Assembly (NCBI GenBank): GCA_037447655.1
Contig: JBBHKE010003004.1
Span: 248,001-312,000 of the forward strand
Length of the DNA stretch: 64,000 nt
From: Zygnema cylindricum
Lineage: Eukaryota; Streptophyta; Zygnematophyceae; Zygnematales; Zygnemataceae
Direction of reading: 5' to 3'
In this document: positions 35,011 to 45,113 of the stretch, in pieces
Position numbering within the stretch: the stretch's first letter is position 1
How the letters are laid out: each line of letters opens with the position of its first letter
Made by a program: the position numbers and the translations under genes
Notes under the pieces: generated by a model
Told to the model about the DNA's origin: nothing
What the model saw: only the letters and a program-made list of their open reading frames with translations
The model's database searches: none

Positions 35011-35907
35011 AGAAGCTGAAAACAGTGCATTTCCACGAGGTGTAGGCCTCGTGAAGCTTTTGTAAAACTGACTTTGATGCCATCCTGGCCTGTATAAACC
35101 AGAATCGTTAGCTTGTTTAAGTTTAGGACAGAATTTGTATCCATGACCTCTCTCACTACAATAAAAACATGCATTGTTTGATTTTCTATTTCCCCCCAGA
35201 TTAAACTGTCTGAATTGGGTAAACTGATTACTTTGCTTATTAAATTGACCTTTCTTTCCAAATTCTGAATTAAAAGCCTCTACTTGCTCAACATTGAGGA
35301 TGTTAGATGTAGCTTCTTCCTCTAATAAAATATTGATCGCTAACTGTAAAGTCCAGCTAGCTTTATCTTTTTGTTTGAGCATGTCAGATGCTCCTTTCAT
35401 ACTACGAGGGAGACCCCGCATGAGCAATGCTGCCTGTTGAAACTGAGGAAACACCCCACCGCCACAAGCATGTGCATCTACAAGAATACGAAATTTGTTA
35501 GAATATTCAGCCATTGTACCGCCAGTGTACTTATAGTCCCAAATTTTTCCAACCAATAGAAGTTCTTCCTGAACATTAGCCTTTTCATAATCACTTTTAA
35601 TGGATTTCCAGATATCAATTGCTTTTTTCATTTTTATCCGAGACATAGCTAAGTCCTCAGATATACAAAATTTCAAAATAGAACGAGCCTGCGTATTTTT
35701 CTTAGACCATGACGGATCAGATTCATCCAAAGAACCATCCAATATATCCAAAAGATTGACATTTTCAAAATGTGTCTCCACCATATCTGCCCAGTAAACA
35801 TACTTATCCCCAGAAAAGATAGGTACTCTTGATGACAAGCCCATAACCTGTTGTTCTACAACCACCGGTGCAGGTGGAGGAGCAGCAGTAGAAGTAGAAG
35901 TAGACAT
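34975..35907 (-). CDS. gag: Element D gag
   Basis: 310 codons from ATG at 35905-35907, inside the LTR. MSTSTSTAAPPPAPVVVEQQ comes from the LTR; VMGLSSRVPIFSGDKYVYW follows across the primer site. Capsid helices, then zinc knuckle CFYCSERGHGYKFC near 35135-35180. It shifts frame relative to protease near 35000, where C reads through, so a 1-base change is likely. The best preserved gag in the window. Confidence 0.88.
   Translation of the reverse strand: MSTSTSTAAPPPAPVVVEQQVMGLSSRVPIFSGDKYVYWADMVETHFENVNLLDILDGSLDESDPSWSKKNTQARSILKFCISEDLAMSRIKMKKAIDIWKSIKSDYEKANVQEELLLVGKIWDYKYTGGTMAEYSNKFRILVDAHACGGGVFPQFQQAALLMRGLPRSMKGASDMLKQKDKASWTLQLAINILLEEEATSNILNVEQVEAFNSEFGKKGQFNKQSNQFTQFRQFNLGGNRKSNNACFYCSERGHGYKFCPKLKQANDSGLYRPGWHQSQFYKSFTRPTPRGNALFSASSSLQDETSDIF
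35839..35848 (-). other. Primer-binding site of D (half-tRNA iMet type, 10 nt)
   Basis: Minus-strand GGTTATGGGC next to the LTR CA; it codes for V-M-G in gag. Confidence 0.7.
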
Positions 35908-36689
35908 GATACACTCTCAGAAGCTATCAAGAATCCTACCAACCAGTTTTTCTTTAAGTGCTCACCAATTCTTATACAAACCTCCAAACCACACAAAACT
36001 CTATCAGAATATAGAGTAGCATAAACACTGACAACTCCCAAAGTTTCAGCACAATTGACCCAACAACACTCAAGATATAATACTTAGAAGTTTCCCAAAA
36101 ACTGTCTGCAATTTTACTACTTGGAAGTCTGGATACATAAAAATGCTCTAAGTCCTAAGTCTTATACTTTCGGTGTTCTACCGCCGATAACACTGTACCT
36201 GAGAGGTACGTCCAAAATCAACCCACCTACTGAGATATACGTGTCCTTGATCGTGCCAACCCAATCTATCATAGTACAGTCAATATTACTCAAAATCTAG
36301 ATTAAGTGTTTGTACAAATACTTGTCGGCTAAGTCACTTGTGATACTCTTATGAATCTCGTCCGTTGACTAGATTCATATCAATCGCAACTGCGTTGTCA
36401 TGTACCGAATCACATATACATCACCCGCGGCTGCGGTGTCCTGCACCGAATCATATCCAAGATAGTAGCAGCTGCGTTGTCCGTACGGATCTTATCCAAA
36501 GTAACCGCAGCTGCGTTTGTCCTGTCTTTGTCGCAGCTTCGCTGCTGCGCTGCTCTGCTGCTGCGCTGCTGTGCAGCTCTGCTGTATAGCAGTTGCGCTG
36601 CTCTTCCGTATAGCAGCTGCGCTGCTGTCTGTATAGTTACTGCGCTGCTGCGCTGCTCTGAGGCTAAAAGCTTTCCAAAAAAGACAACA
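35849..36689 (-). repeat. Element D shared central LTR
   Basis: 841 bp, serving as 5' LTR of the complete copy and 3' LTR of the partial upstream copy. CAGCTG hairpin array at 36530-36660. Confidence 0.93.
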
Positions 36690-36775
36690 CTCCCCTAAAG
36701 CTTTAGAATCAGTATACCAGCGTAGCTGCGGTGATAAACTAGCGCAGTATCGCAACATAGCAGTATAGCAATTAA

Positions 36776-37364
36776 CTATTCACTTAACCCCACTGCTTCC
36801 CTACAATACTTCAGCTTAGGAGCAGGAAGAGCTTTAGTGAGCATATCAGCAATCATTTTTGCATCTGGTAAGTAACAAAATTTAATCACTCTAGAGAACA
36901 CTTTTTCTCTTACAAAGTGTAATCGTACATCCATGTGTTTGCTTTTGAAGTGATGACTCGGATTAGAAGCAATGGCAATGGCAGCCTGGTTATCACACCA
37001 GATCACCTGCGGACCGACTTGCATGTATCCTAGTTCTTGTAACATGGATTTCACCCATAAGATTTCTTTGAGGGCCGAGCTTGCTGCCATATATTCCGAC
37101 TCCATTGTCGACTGTGCTGTCACCTTTTGAAGTTTGCTGCTCCAGCAGCAAGTACCGTTCCCAACTTGTAGAACGAATCCCGTGGTAGATTTCCGGCTTG
37201 GCATGTCACCATAGCTTGCATCACTCCATGTTTACAGCTTGACTTCTCCTCCGCCTAGAGTGAGTTTGAGATCTTTAGTTCCTGCCAAATATCTTAAGAC
37301 TCTCTTTGCTGCACCCAGATCAGATTTTCTCGGATTTTCTAGACTCCTACTCAGTACCCCGACT
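36776..37364 (-). pseudogene. pol: Element D partial upstream copy: RNase H
   Basis: RNase H end of a second D copy (MPSRKSTTGF, SEYMAASSALKE, WCDNQAAIAIASNPSHHF, YCREAVGLSE stop at 36776-36778), with its Trp codon intact. Cut at 37364 at the start of the element E LTR; one upstream codon (near 37234) is a stop. Confidence 0.88.
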
Positions 37365-37498
37365 TGTTACCCGAGTAACTCCACAATGTCGAAGAGCTAA
37401 GACATGCCAAACTAACCCTTTAAACCCGTTGCTGTTGAAAAAGGTAATTTATATCTTGTCTCTATTTTATTTTAGTCTCTAACGAGAGAGAGAGAGTA

Positions 37499-37529
<31 letters not shown>

Positions 37530-37596
37530 CACGCCATGGGTGCCGCGCTATTCAGAAAGGTGGTGGAGAAGCTAAGGGCATTTTTACCAAAATATC

Positions 37597-37672
37597 GCCC
37601 TTAACCGGATTTAAACCTGGGTCCTACAGACTACATATAAGACCTTAACCATTAAGGCGCTACAACACGATG
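37597..37672 (-). other. tRNA-like segment in LTR of E (antisense)
   Basis: Minus strand: GCGCCTTAATGGTTAAGG (D-arm/A-box-like) and GGTTTAAATCCGG (T-arm/B-box-like) about 45 bases apart. The matching module in the K LTR (54069-54140) has GCCTTAATGGTTAAGGC and GGTTCAAATG. Confidence 0.6.
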
Positions 37673-37959
37673 AGCTCATCACATTTGATACATACTTAAA
37701 CTGTGACACAACGGCAAATTCACACCAAACTCACTACGAGACGCATAAGAAACAATTCATGCACGAACGCGAATCTTAACCGTGTAAATTTAATTGATCA
37801 GACGGCCGTCATTATAGCCGCCACCCGGAAAAATCTTTTGGCGGCCTTTAGAGATAGTGTCACGCAATGCCACATGGCGTCACACTATTGGATACCAGAG
37901 ATGATAGGAGGAAGAACCATGGCTCCCGATTTGGCAAGCGTAACCTTGTAGGCCATGTT

Positions 37960-38016
37960 GTACAATGGTCGTACAATAAGTACATCGGCAAGTGTACCTT
38001 TTTGTACTATATAGTG
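37960..38016 (+). promoter_or_regulatory. GTAC cluster and TATA-like box in LTR of E
   Basis: GTAC at 37960, 37971, 37980, 37994 and 38004, then ACTATATAGTG at 38006-38016. The same order occurs in the K LTR. Presumed core promoter of the element. Confidence 0.55.
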
Positions 38017-38340
38017 TTCTATTGGACTAGGGTTTAATAATAGGGAGCTGAGAGTAGGCAGACTATAACTAAGTAGTTATTGAGGCGCCTCTCTGCAGGT
38101 GACCTTCTGGATAAAGAGGCTGTCTTTGGCCAGCCATAACTAATTGCTGAAGGGAGCAAATTCAGTGATTCTTTTTGCGTTGGACTCAAGGGAGTCTTGT
38201 CCTCACAGGGGTGAGGTTGTTCAGGTCGTTGCCTGCCAGGGTGGCAGTTATTATTCAGGAAACCAAAGTGGGTTGATGCTATCATAGTGGCTACTTGTGA
38301 ACTGTGCATTCTATGGGGCAACGGAGACCACAGAATTCCA

Positions 38341-38355
38341 AGTTATGGGCCCACC
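38341..38355 (+). other. Primer-binding site of E (half-tRNA iMet type)
   Basis: AGTTATGGGCCCACC after the LTR CA, one mismatch (first base) to the 15-nt site of A, B and K. Confidence 0.72.
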
Positions 38356-41300
38356 ACCTACGATGGCCATAAAGGATAGTTGAAGCGTTATCTATAAGGT
38401 AAAAGGAGGAGGACAACCCAATGAACGAGGAATACCAGCTCCAAAGACAAGTGTTTGTCACTTTTGCAGAACACCGGGACATTACATGGTTGATTGCACC
38501 AGATTGGAAGAATTAAGTACCAAATACGGGCAGGTGAATAGCAACAAAGAGGAGATGGTGGAGCTTCTCCACAATAAGAAAGGAGATAATGAATTAGAAT
38601 TACCAAGAAAGCAAAAATGTACATCTGGAGGTAAGAAGGAACCCTTGGAGGAAGGGTGGGTCATCGATTTGGGAGCATCTATGCATATCTGCAAAGACAA
38701 AAGGTGGTTTACAAAGTTGAGGAAGATCCCCAGTGTTGAGTGTAACAGGATCTCCTACCTCTCAGAAAATCCCATTACTACAAACAATCCCAACCACACA
38801 TTCCACACATTGGAAAATACACATCCACATTGGACAACACTCACATAAGGATAAACTTTAAATTAAAACAAGCTTCTGTCCACATAACATTAGCTTTGTC
38901 TCTTGCCCTCGTGGCTCAACCCTTCTTATTAAAGTGTTTTCCACTACCCTCCACTCTTAATAATTCTATCTCTTAACTACTAAAATACTATTTAGTTAGT
39001 AAGAGATTTCAATGCAAAATGCCCTTTTCTCCAATTTGGTATTAATCGCTCAGGACCAAGATCAGCCGGAATTTCCACAAACTTTTCCCAAAGGAAAAGA
39101 TGTCTACTCTCCTCTTACACTTCACTATTTATCCATCATCGCCCTGGACTAGCCAGGCCAGAGTCAAAGCTTTGTTTGAACAGGCTTTTACTTGGGCCAA
39201 TCATTGATCAGCAAGGACTCGGACTGACCAATGCAAAAGCGTGCGAAATCTCCCCCTAACTACATAGCATTTACTAACCAATCTAACACTACATTTTACT
39301 ACGTAGCATTTACGTGCAAAAGTGCACGCAAATCAAAACGCGACTTTGCACGATCGTGCGTCGCGAATTTAACCTGCGAAATTACCTACGAAACTTACAA
39401 ATTTGAATTATGACGTTCGTACTACAAATCGTACGAAACGAACCATAATAGGTACCAAACCAATATTAGTACTTTATATAGACGTACGCCTTAAATTCCG
39501 CGACTACTTTGACCCTTAACCCGTTTCAATATTACCCACCTATTATTTTGACCCCTAGCTGTCACCTAAATACACCCATCGCTATATCTTTTGAAATGGG
39601 ACTCTAAATCGCGCGATTCTTTCGCGGACGTCCACCAAATTTAGTACTCTATATTCATAACACTTAAATACCCCTTTACAAACAAGTTCGATCTGCTTTT
39701 ACTGTTACATTGAGATAGAATATGGGGATGGTAGAGTTGTGACTACAAACCTTGTAGGATCAGTGGATCTAAAGGTCATTGTTGAAAGGAAAGTTTCTGT
39801 TGTCACTCTTTGTGATGTGCTAAATATACCACAGCTTAGCAAAAACCTGATCCTTACAACTGTCTTATAAGAGAAAGATTTGGTCAAAAGAACTAAGAAA
39901 GGAAGGTTCAATGTTAGTTTTGATGGTGAGGACTATTTCATAGCTGAAAAGGGTAGCCTGTGATTGTTCAGAATTGTACTTTGCAATGAAAAAAAAGGTG
40001 CCCTCTACTCTTGTGTAAGTGATATTGTGTTGTATCATAAGAGACTTGGACATGTGCATCTAGATATATTAAGAGAAATGAAGACCAAAGGAATAGTGGA
40101 TGGGATAAAGTTTGAGGAATTTGAAATGGTAGATGATTGTAGTTGTTGTGCACAAGGGAAGATCCATAGACTTCTTTTCCCAAAGGTTGCCACTTATAGG
40201 AGAGAGAAGGTCTTGGAGCTTGTATACAAAGATGTGTGGGGACCGGCAAGATATCTCTCACACGGAGGGAAAAGGTATATGCTTACCATCACCGATGACT
40301 GGTCTATATATACTAAAGTATACTTCATTAATCATAAGTCACAAGTGTTGTGGTACTTTAACGAATATAAAGTTTGGAGTGGGAAACTTCATGAGACCTC
40401 CATTAAAGAAGTAATAAGTGATAATGGGGGGGAGTAAACCTCAAATGAGTTTAAAGAGTTTTTAATAAACGAAGGGATTCATCATCAGAAAACTGTTCCT
40501 AAAAATCTGGAGCAAAATGGAGAGCCGAAAGACTAAATAGAACACCGATAATCTAGAGCAAATGGAGTAGCCGAAAGACTAAATAAAACACTTGTTGATA
40601 TGTCAAAGATTATGCTAACTGATAAAAGGATACGCTTGAGGTTTTGGGCAAAAGCTATGAATTATGCAAACTTCATCAAAAATGGGATTTTAACATTAAC
40701 TAAAGAAAACCAAACTCCATATGAGAGGTGGAATGGCAGAAAAACCAGATTTGTCTAGTTTGAGAGTGTTTGGAAGTCAAGTGTTTAGCTTGGATAATAA
40801 CAAAACAAAGTGGTAGTTAGAAGGAAGAGGAAAGCCTGAATACTTGGTCGGATATGATGAAGATAGCAAAGGATATCGAGTGTATGATCTAAAGAAAAAA
40901 TATATAATCTTAGCCAAACACATTGTAGTTATGGATGAAGTAAAATCTATAGATGCGTTTAAATACACGAAACAAGTTAAAATCTAAATAGTCCTGGATG
41001 TGGATTTTAATCCTGACCTTGGGCTGATTGAGGAAGCACACAAGGAGGAAACTGAATTTGCAAGAAATCAGATGACAACAAAGTGCAAGAGACGCATGAG
41101 GCTCCACTTCAAACTGAAAATGAAGAAGAACCACACTCAGCGGATAGGGGTGATGAAGTTGTACCTAAACGGAATCCGAGGATGCCCTTTATATCGGCAT
41201 CAAAATTTGACGAAGGACGTAGAAGTAGCAAACGGATTCAAGAGAGAATGGCCAACAGTAAGTTAACCAAGTTGTCCCATCCGAAAGAACCTAAAAAATA

Positions 41301-42047
41301 TTTGGAAGCCATAAATAACTTGGAAGAGGATAGATGGAAAATAGCTATTAATGAGGAAATGAGTTCTATAATGGAGGTAAACACATAGGAGTTAGTAGAT
41401 TGCCCTTCAGATAGAAAACGAATCAGTTGTAAATGGGTTTTTAAACTAAAATTGAACCTAGATAATTCTATAGAAAGGTATAAGTCTAGGTTGGTAGCAA
41501 AGGGATACACTCAAATGGAGGGAATTCATTATGAGGAGACCTTTGCACCGGTAGTCCGGTTTCCCTCAGTTATAATCCTTCTAAGTCTAGCTGTAGCGGA
41601 AGGCATGGAAATACATCAAATGTACATAAAAACTACTTTTCTAAATGAGGAACTAGAATAAGATTTTTTTATGAAACTATCGGGGGGATTTGTAGAGGGA
41701 GAACAAAACAAGGTGTGCAGGTTGATTAAATCACTATACGGGCTGAAACAAGCGCCCTGACAATGGAAAATAAAATTGGATGAGTTCCTTACCCATCTGG
41801 GTTACATACAGATCAGCTCAGATCACTCCATTTATCATTTTGTAGCTGAAAATGGTGCAATTTTCATTGCAATGTATATGAATGATTTGCTTGTTTAAAG
41901 TAAATTTATTGAGAAAATAAATCAGCTAAAAAGAAGTTTGAGTGGTCGATTTGATATGAAAGACCTTGGAGAAGCTAAGTAAATTTTAGGAATACAAATG
42001 GAAAGGGATAGAGACAGGATAATAACTAGACTAACTAAAAAAAGGTG
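38356..42047 (+). pseudogene. gag-pol: Element E gag-pol remnant (broken, interrupted by solo LTR)
   Basis: Most of gag is deleted: soon after VMGPP the frame stops and the sequence jumps to the zinc-knuckle region (CHFCRTPGHYMVDC, 38457-38498, intact). Protease reads VIDLGAS, losing the S/T of D-S-G. A solo LTR at 38741-39709 splits protease. Integrase has HKRLGH...CSCCAQGK, TITDDWS and ISDNGGE followed by a stop. A short duplication around 40515-40570 repeats the EQNG(V)AERLN site. RT (41400-42047) has the box degraded to YMND. RNase H is replaced by that of element G. Confidence 0.88.
38741..39709. mobile_element. Solo LTR (969 bp, TSD TTGAG) in element E
   Basis: TGTAACAG...CTGTTACA, perfect 8-bp inverted ends, flanked by TTGAG at 38736-38740 and 39710-39714. 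Not similar to the copia LTRs of the window. No coding. It is the remnant of an unidentified LTR element, possibly gypsy-type judging only by the ends. Confidence 0.88.
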
Positions 42048-42570
42048 TTGAGATATCTTGCTGGAACTTGAAATCTTAAGCTTGTACTCGGAGGAGGAGA
42101 AGTGAAAATACAGACGTGGAGCGACGCTAGCTATAGAGACATGCCAAGCCGAAAATCTACAATCGGTTTTGTTTCTTAAGATTGAAGATAGAACTTGCTG
42201 CTGGAGTAGCAAACTACAAAAGGTTACTGCTCAATCCACAATGGAGTCTGAATACATGGCAGCAACTTCCACTCTCAAGGAGCTCTTATGGGTTAAGTCT
42301 ATTTTAGAAGAACTTGGGTATATGCAAACAGGTCCTCTGTCTATCTAGTGTGACAACCAAGCAGCTATTGCCATTGCCTCTAACCCCAGTCATCAATTTA
42401 AAAGCAAACACATGGATGTTAGACTACAAATTGTGAGAGAAAAAATGTTCCCAAAAGTGATTAAATTGTGTTATTTACCGGATGAGGATATGGTGGCTGA
42501 CATATTAACTAAAGCCCTTCCTACTCCTAAGTTGCAGTTTTGAAGAGAAGCCATTGGACTAAGTGAGTAA
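42048..42570 (+). pseudogene. pol: Element G RNase H (D-like family)
   Basis: VLRYLAGT...LGGGEVKIQTWSDASY, SEYMAATSTLKELLWVKS, CDNQAAIAIASNPSHQF, ending GLSE at 42568-42570. Stops and a frameshift near 42180 break it. It follows directly on E RT without the C-terminal RT portion. Confidence 0.85.
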
Positions 42571-42579
42571 TTGAGTATC

Positions 42580-42593
42580 AAGATTTAAGGGAG
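42580..42593 (+). other. Polypurine tract of G
   Basis: AAGATTTAAGGGAG directly before the LTR TG. Confidence 0.7.
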
Positions 42594-43804
42594 TGTTGTA
42601 ATTGGAAATCTTTAATTCACTAGATAGGGCTGTGAGAAGAGACTTAAATAACTTAGAATAATTTCTAAGTAGTCTGCTATAGTACTTACCTTAATTTGTA
42701 TAACAGTAGCGAAAGTACAATAGAGTGTTTTGTACTTTTACAGGGACGCGCGTCGGCAAGAGAAACGTATGCAGGTTTTACGGAGTGGCGCCGACACTCA
42801 GTTACACGCGTCACGCGGGAGACGATTGGATTCACTAGATCAGATGAACGGAATCTGAAGCGATTATTCCAGAAATATATGTTACGGTTCAACGCTCTGA
42901 TCATTGATTGAATTCTTGCCAACGGACGCGATTCACCTGGGACCACAAAGCGTGATTCACGTGGGACCACAAGTCAGCAAGAGAAGTTAATGCATGTATT
43001 CCGGAGTTGCAACGACATCCACATACACGTGTCAAAAATCATACTGGCGGTTTCGGTGAATCTGACGGGCGGAGACGGAGCCGGACATCTGCGAGTGTAC
43101 CATACAAAATCAAAGGAATATCGCTGCTACGAGACAAATTCAACGGACGCGATTAAAGCGAGGAACACAATGACTGAGTGCGCCGTACGCACTCAGAACG
43201 TTCGTACCATCGAACCAACATTCATCTGGACTTTTGCGGTTGATGTTGACTAAGCATCGGCAACATTAATTGTACGAAAAAGTATCTGTAAATATTTGGA
43301 AAACAATAAGTTAACGTTTAGCGAAATAATTAATAGTGTTTCACTGTTCATTTAGCGGCATGTAGTAATTAGGTTTTTGGAGGTACTCACGGTACAGTAA
43401 AGTACAGGTTGGATACTTTGTCGTTAGTCAGGATAGTAATTTTGTACAGTCACCCGTATTAGTATGACCAGTAGATACTCACTGTGAGTATATAGTTTAG
43501 GACTAAGACAATTTTGTATAATCCAATTTTGGGATTATGACATTTTAAGGGCAATTTTTGGGAAACTTCCATGAGTCATATTTTATGGTTTACAAAGTCA
43601 TTTGAGCTGCAATTTTGGGAATAGTAAGTTTACACTGTTATTTATCACAGTGTGAAATTTGAGTCATATTGGCTTTTTGAGTCATATTTTGTGTAAGCTG
43701 AAAGTTGGCTATTGAGTAGGTGTTTGATAGCTTTTTATGTTTTCCATGTCTACTTCCACTACTACACCTGGTCCTCCTGCTGCAGCGGTGGTTGTAGAAC
43801 AACA
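42594..43804 (+). repeat. Element G 3' LTR
   Basis: 1211 bp, TGTTGTAATTGG... to ...GTAGAACAACA. The last ~60 bases encode the LTR-borne gag start MSTSTTTPGPPAAAVVVEQQ, and the sequence beyond is unrelated, confirming that the LTR ends inside gag. GTAC motifs lie at about 42680-42740. Confidence 0.85.
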
Positions 43805-44493
43805 ATTCCTTCGACGCGCCCTACTCACAACCCCTATCCACTGCCCTACTCACAACCTCTATCTACAAAGGTGCCTACTAATCAGATCTTTTGTACAAGC
43901 CGAAAGTACAATAGCCGGCATAAGATATGTACGACTTTAGTACGGCTCAAGTTAAAACGATGTACCTTTCACACGGACACAATGGCTTTGTCCCTTTCTT
44001 CCTTGGGATCCATTGGAAACGTGCCACATGTGAATCTACCGGCTTTTTTGGCATAAGCCCCCAAAAGAGCCATTCGGGGATGCCAACGCTCACGCTCGCT
44101 GTCCGCTAGTATTTTATCATTGAAAGACGTCCGTTCGATTTCGGCGGCGCGCACAATGCTCTTTTGCGTCCGTAATACTTTGTGTCCGCCGTCCTTTTCC
44201 CATTCCATGATCATTGTTTTGTCGATACAATGCCGTACATTCGCGTAAAATTTATGTTCAGTTAATCGGCCTGAAAGTACTACAAAGTGCAACGTATTTT
44301 TTTGTCAAAGTTCGTACATTTCTTGTAAAATAACGTACGTATCTTGTAAATAACCCATTCAGTTTATCGGACAGAAAGTACTCTGGGCAGAAAGTTCAGA
44401 AAGTACACATATATCAGGACCACTAACTGTTCGATAAGCGATAACTATCGGTATTTGTGATATCGCGATAATTTTTTTACCGATACACAACAC
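43805..44493. other. Non-coding, with a patch related to the B LTR
   Basis: Positions 43981-44075 resemble 9550-9655 in the B LTR, including TTTTTTGGCATAAGCC and a CAAAAGARCCATTC core. Possibly a decayed LTR of a B-related family. Nothing else recognised. Confidence 0.45.
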
Positions 44494-45113
44494 TACACCG
44501 CGAATCGTAATTTGAGTAAATAACGCTAATTCGGTCGCTCGAAATTTCGACTCTATCAAGTCAAATAGAGTAAATGATTCTAATTTTTTCTTTATTGTAA
44601 TTTAGGTAGGGTTAAATTAGTGTAAAAAATTCTAATGTAGGCTCGTTTTAAATAGTGTGGAATACGGACGACGTCCGACCGTGCAAAATTGTACTTTTAG
44701 GAGTCAAAAAAAACAAATAATGATTTAATAGAATCGTGCTCGCACGTGAAATCGCACTAAACAAAAAATCAATCATATTGAAAAAAAGTCGTTCGCATAA
44801 CTCTCGTCCGTCGACAGCATCGTCATCAGTGTGAACATTAATTGACATTCAGCGCGACGAATAGTACTAACGTCATAATGACGTTAAAACTATACGGACT
44901 AACAGATTTTGTACGTCTACATAATTTAGTGTTCATAATTTTAGCGCGGATAATTATTGCCGACATAACCCAATATATAGTACTTAAATAAATTAGAGTA
45001 AACTTCCTCTGGGAAAAAGTTATTTCACATAAATTAGAGTTAATTAATCTAATTGTTTTTTTTTGTTTTTTTACTTTTATTTTTTCATTACTCTAATTAC
45101 AATTCGTGGTGTA
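44494..45113. mobile_element. MITE-like unit at left end of repeat copy 1
   Basis: Inverted ends TACACCGCGAATCGTAATTT and its near-complement at 45090-45113 (reads TACACCACGAATTGTAATTAG). About 620 bp, non-coding. The left edge coincides with the left edge of the 3310-bp repeat. Confidence 0.65.

Larger units (their letters stand above)
30762..37364 (-). mobile_element. Element D: copia in LTR-sharing tandem (1 full + 1 partial copy)
   Basis: Minus strand from high to low: partial copy (RNase H to 3' end, 37364-36690), LTR, complete internal region, LTR. Both LTRs are 841 bp and nearly identical, so the structure is young. The outer end is cut at 37364 where element E begins. Same family as C. 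Confidence 0.9.
37365..38340 (+). repeat. Element E 5' LTR
   Basis: 976 bp, TGTTACCCGAG... to ...GAATTCCA. It has a (GA)n microsatellite (37483-37521), an antisense tRNA-like stretch (37597-37672), five GTAC motifs (37960-38007) directly before ACTATATAGTG, and the degenerate gag start (ACG instead of ATG, then ETTEFQ). Confidence 0.85.
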
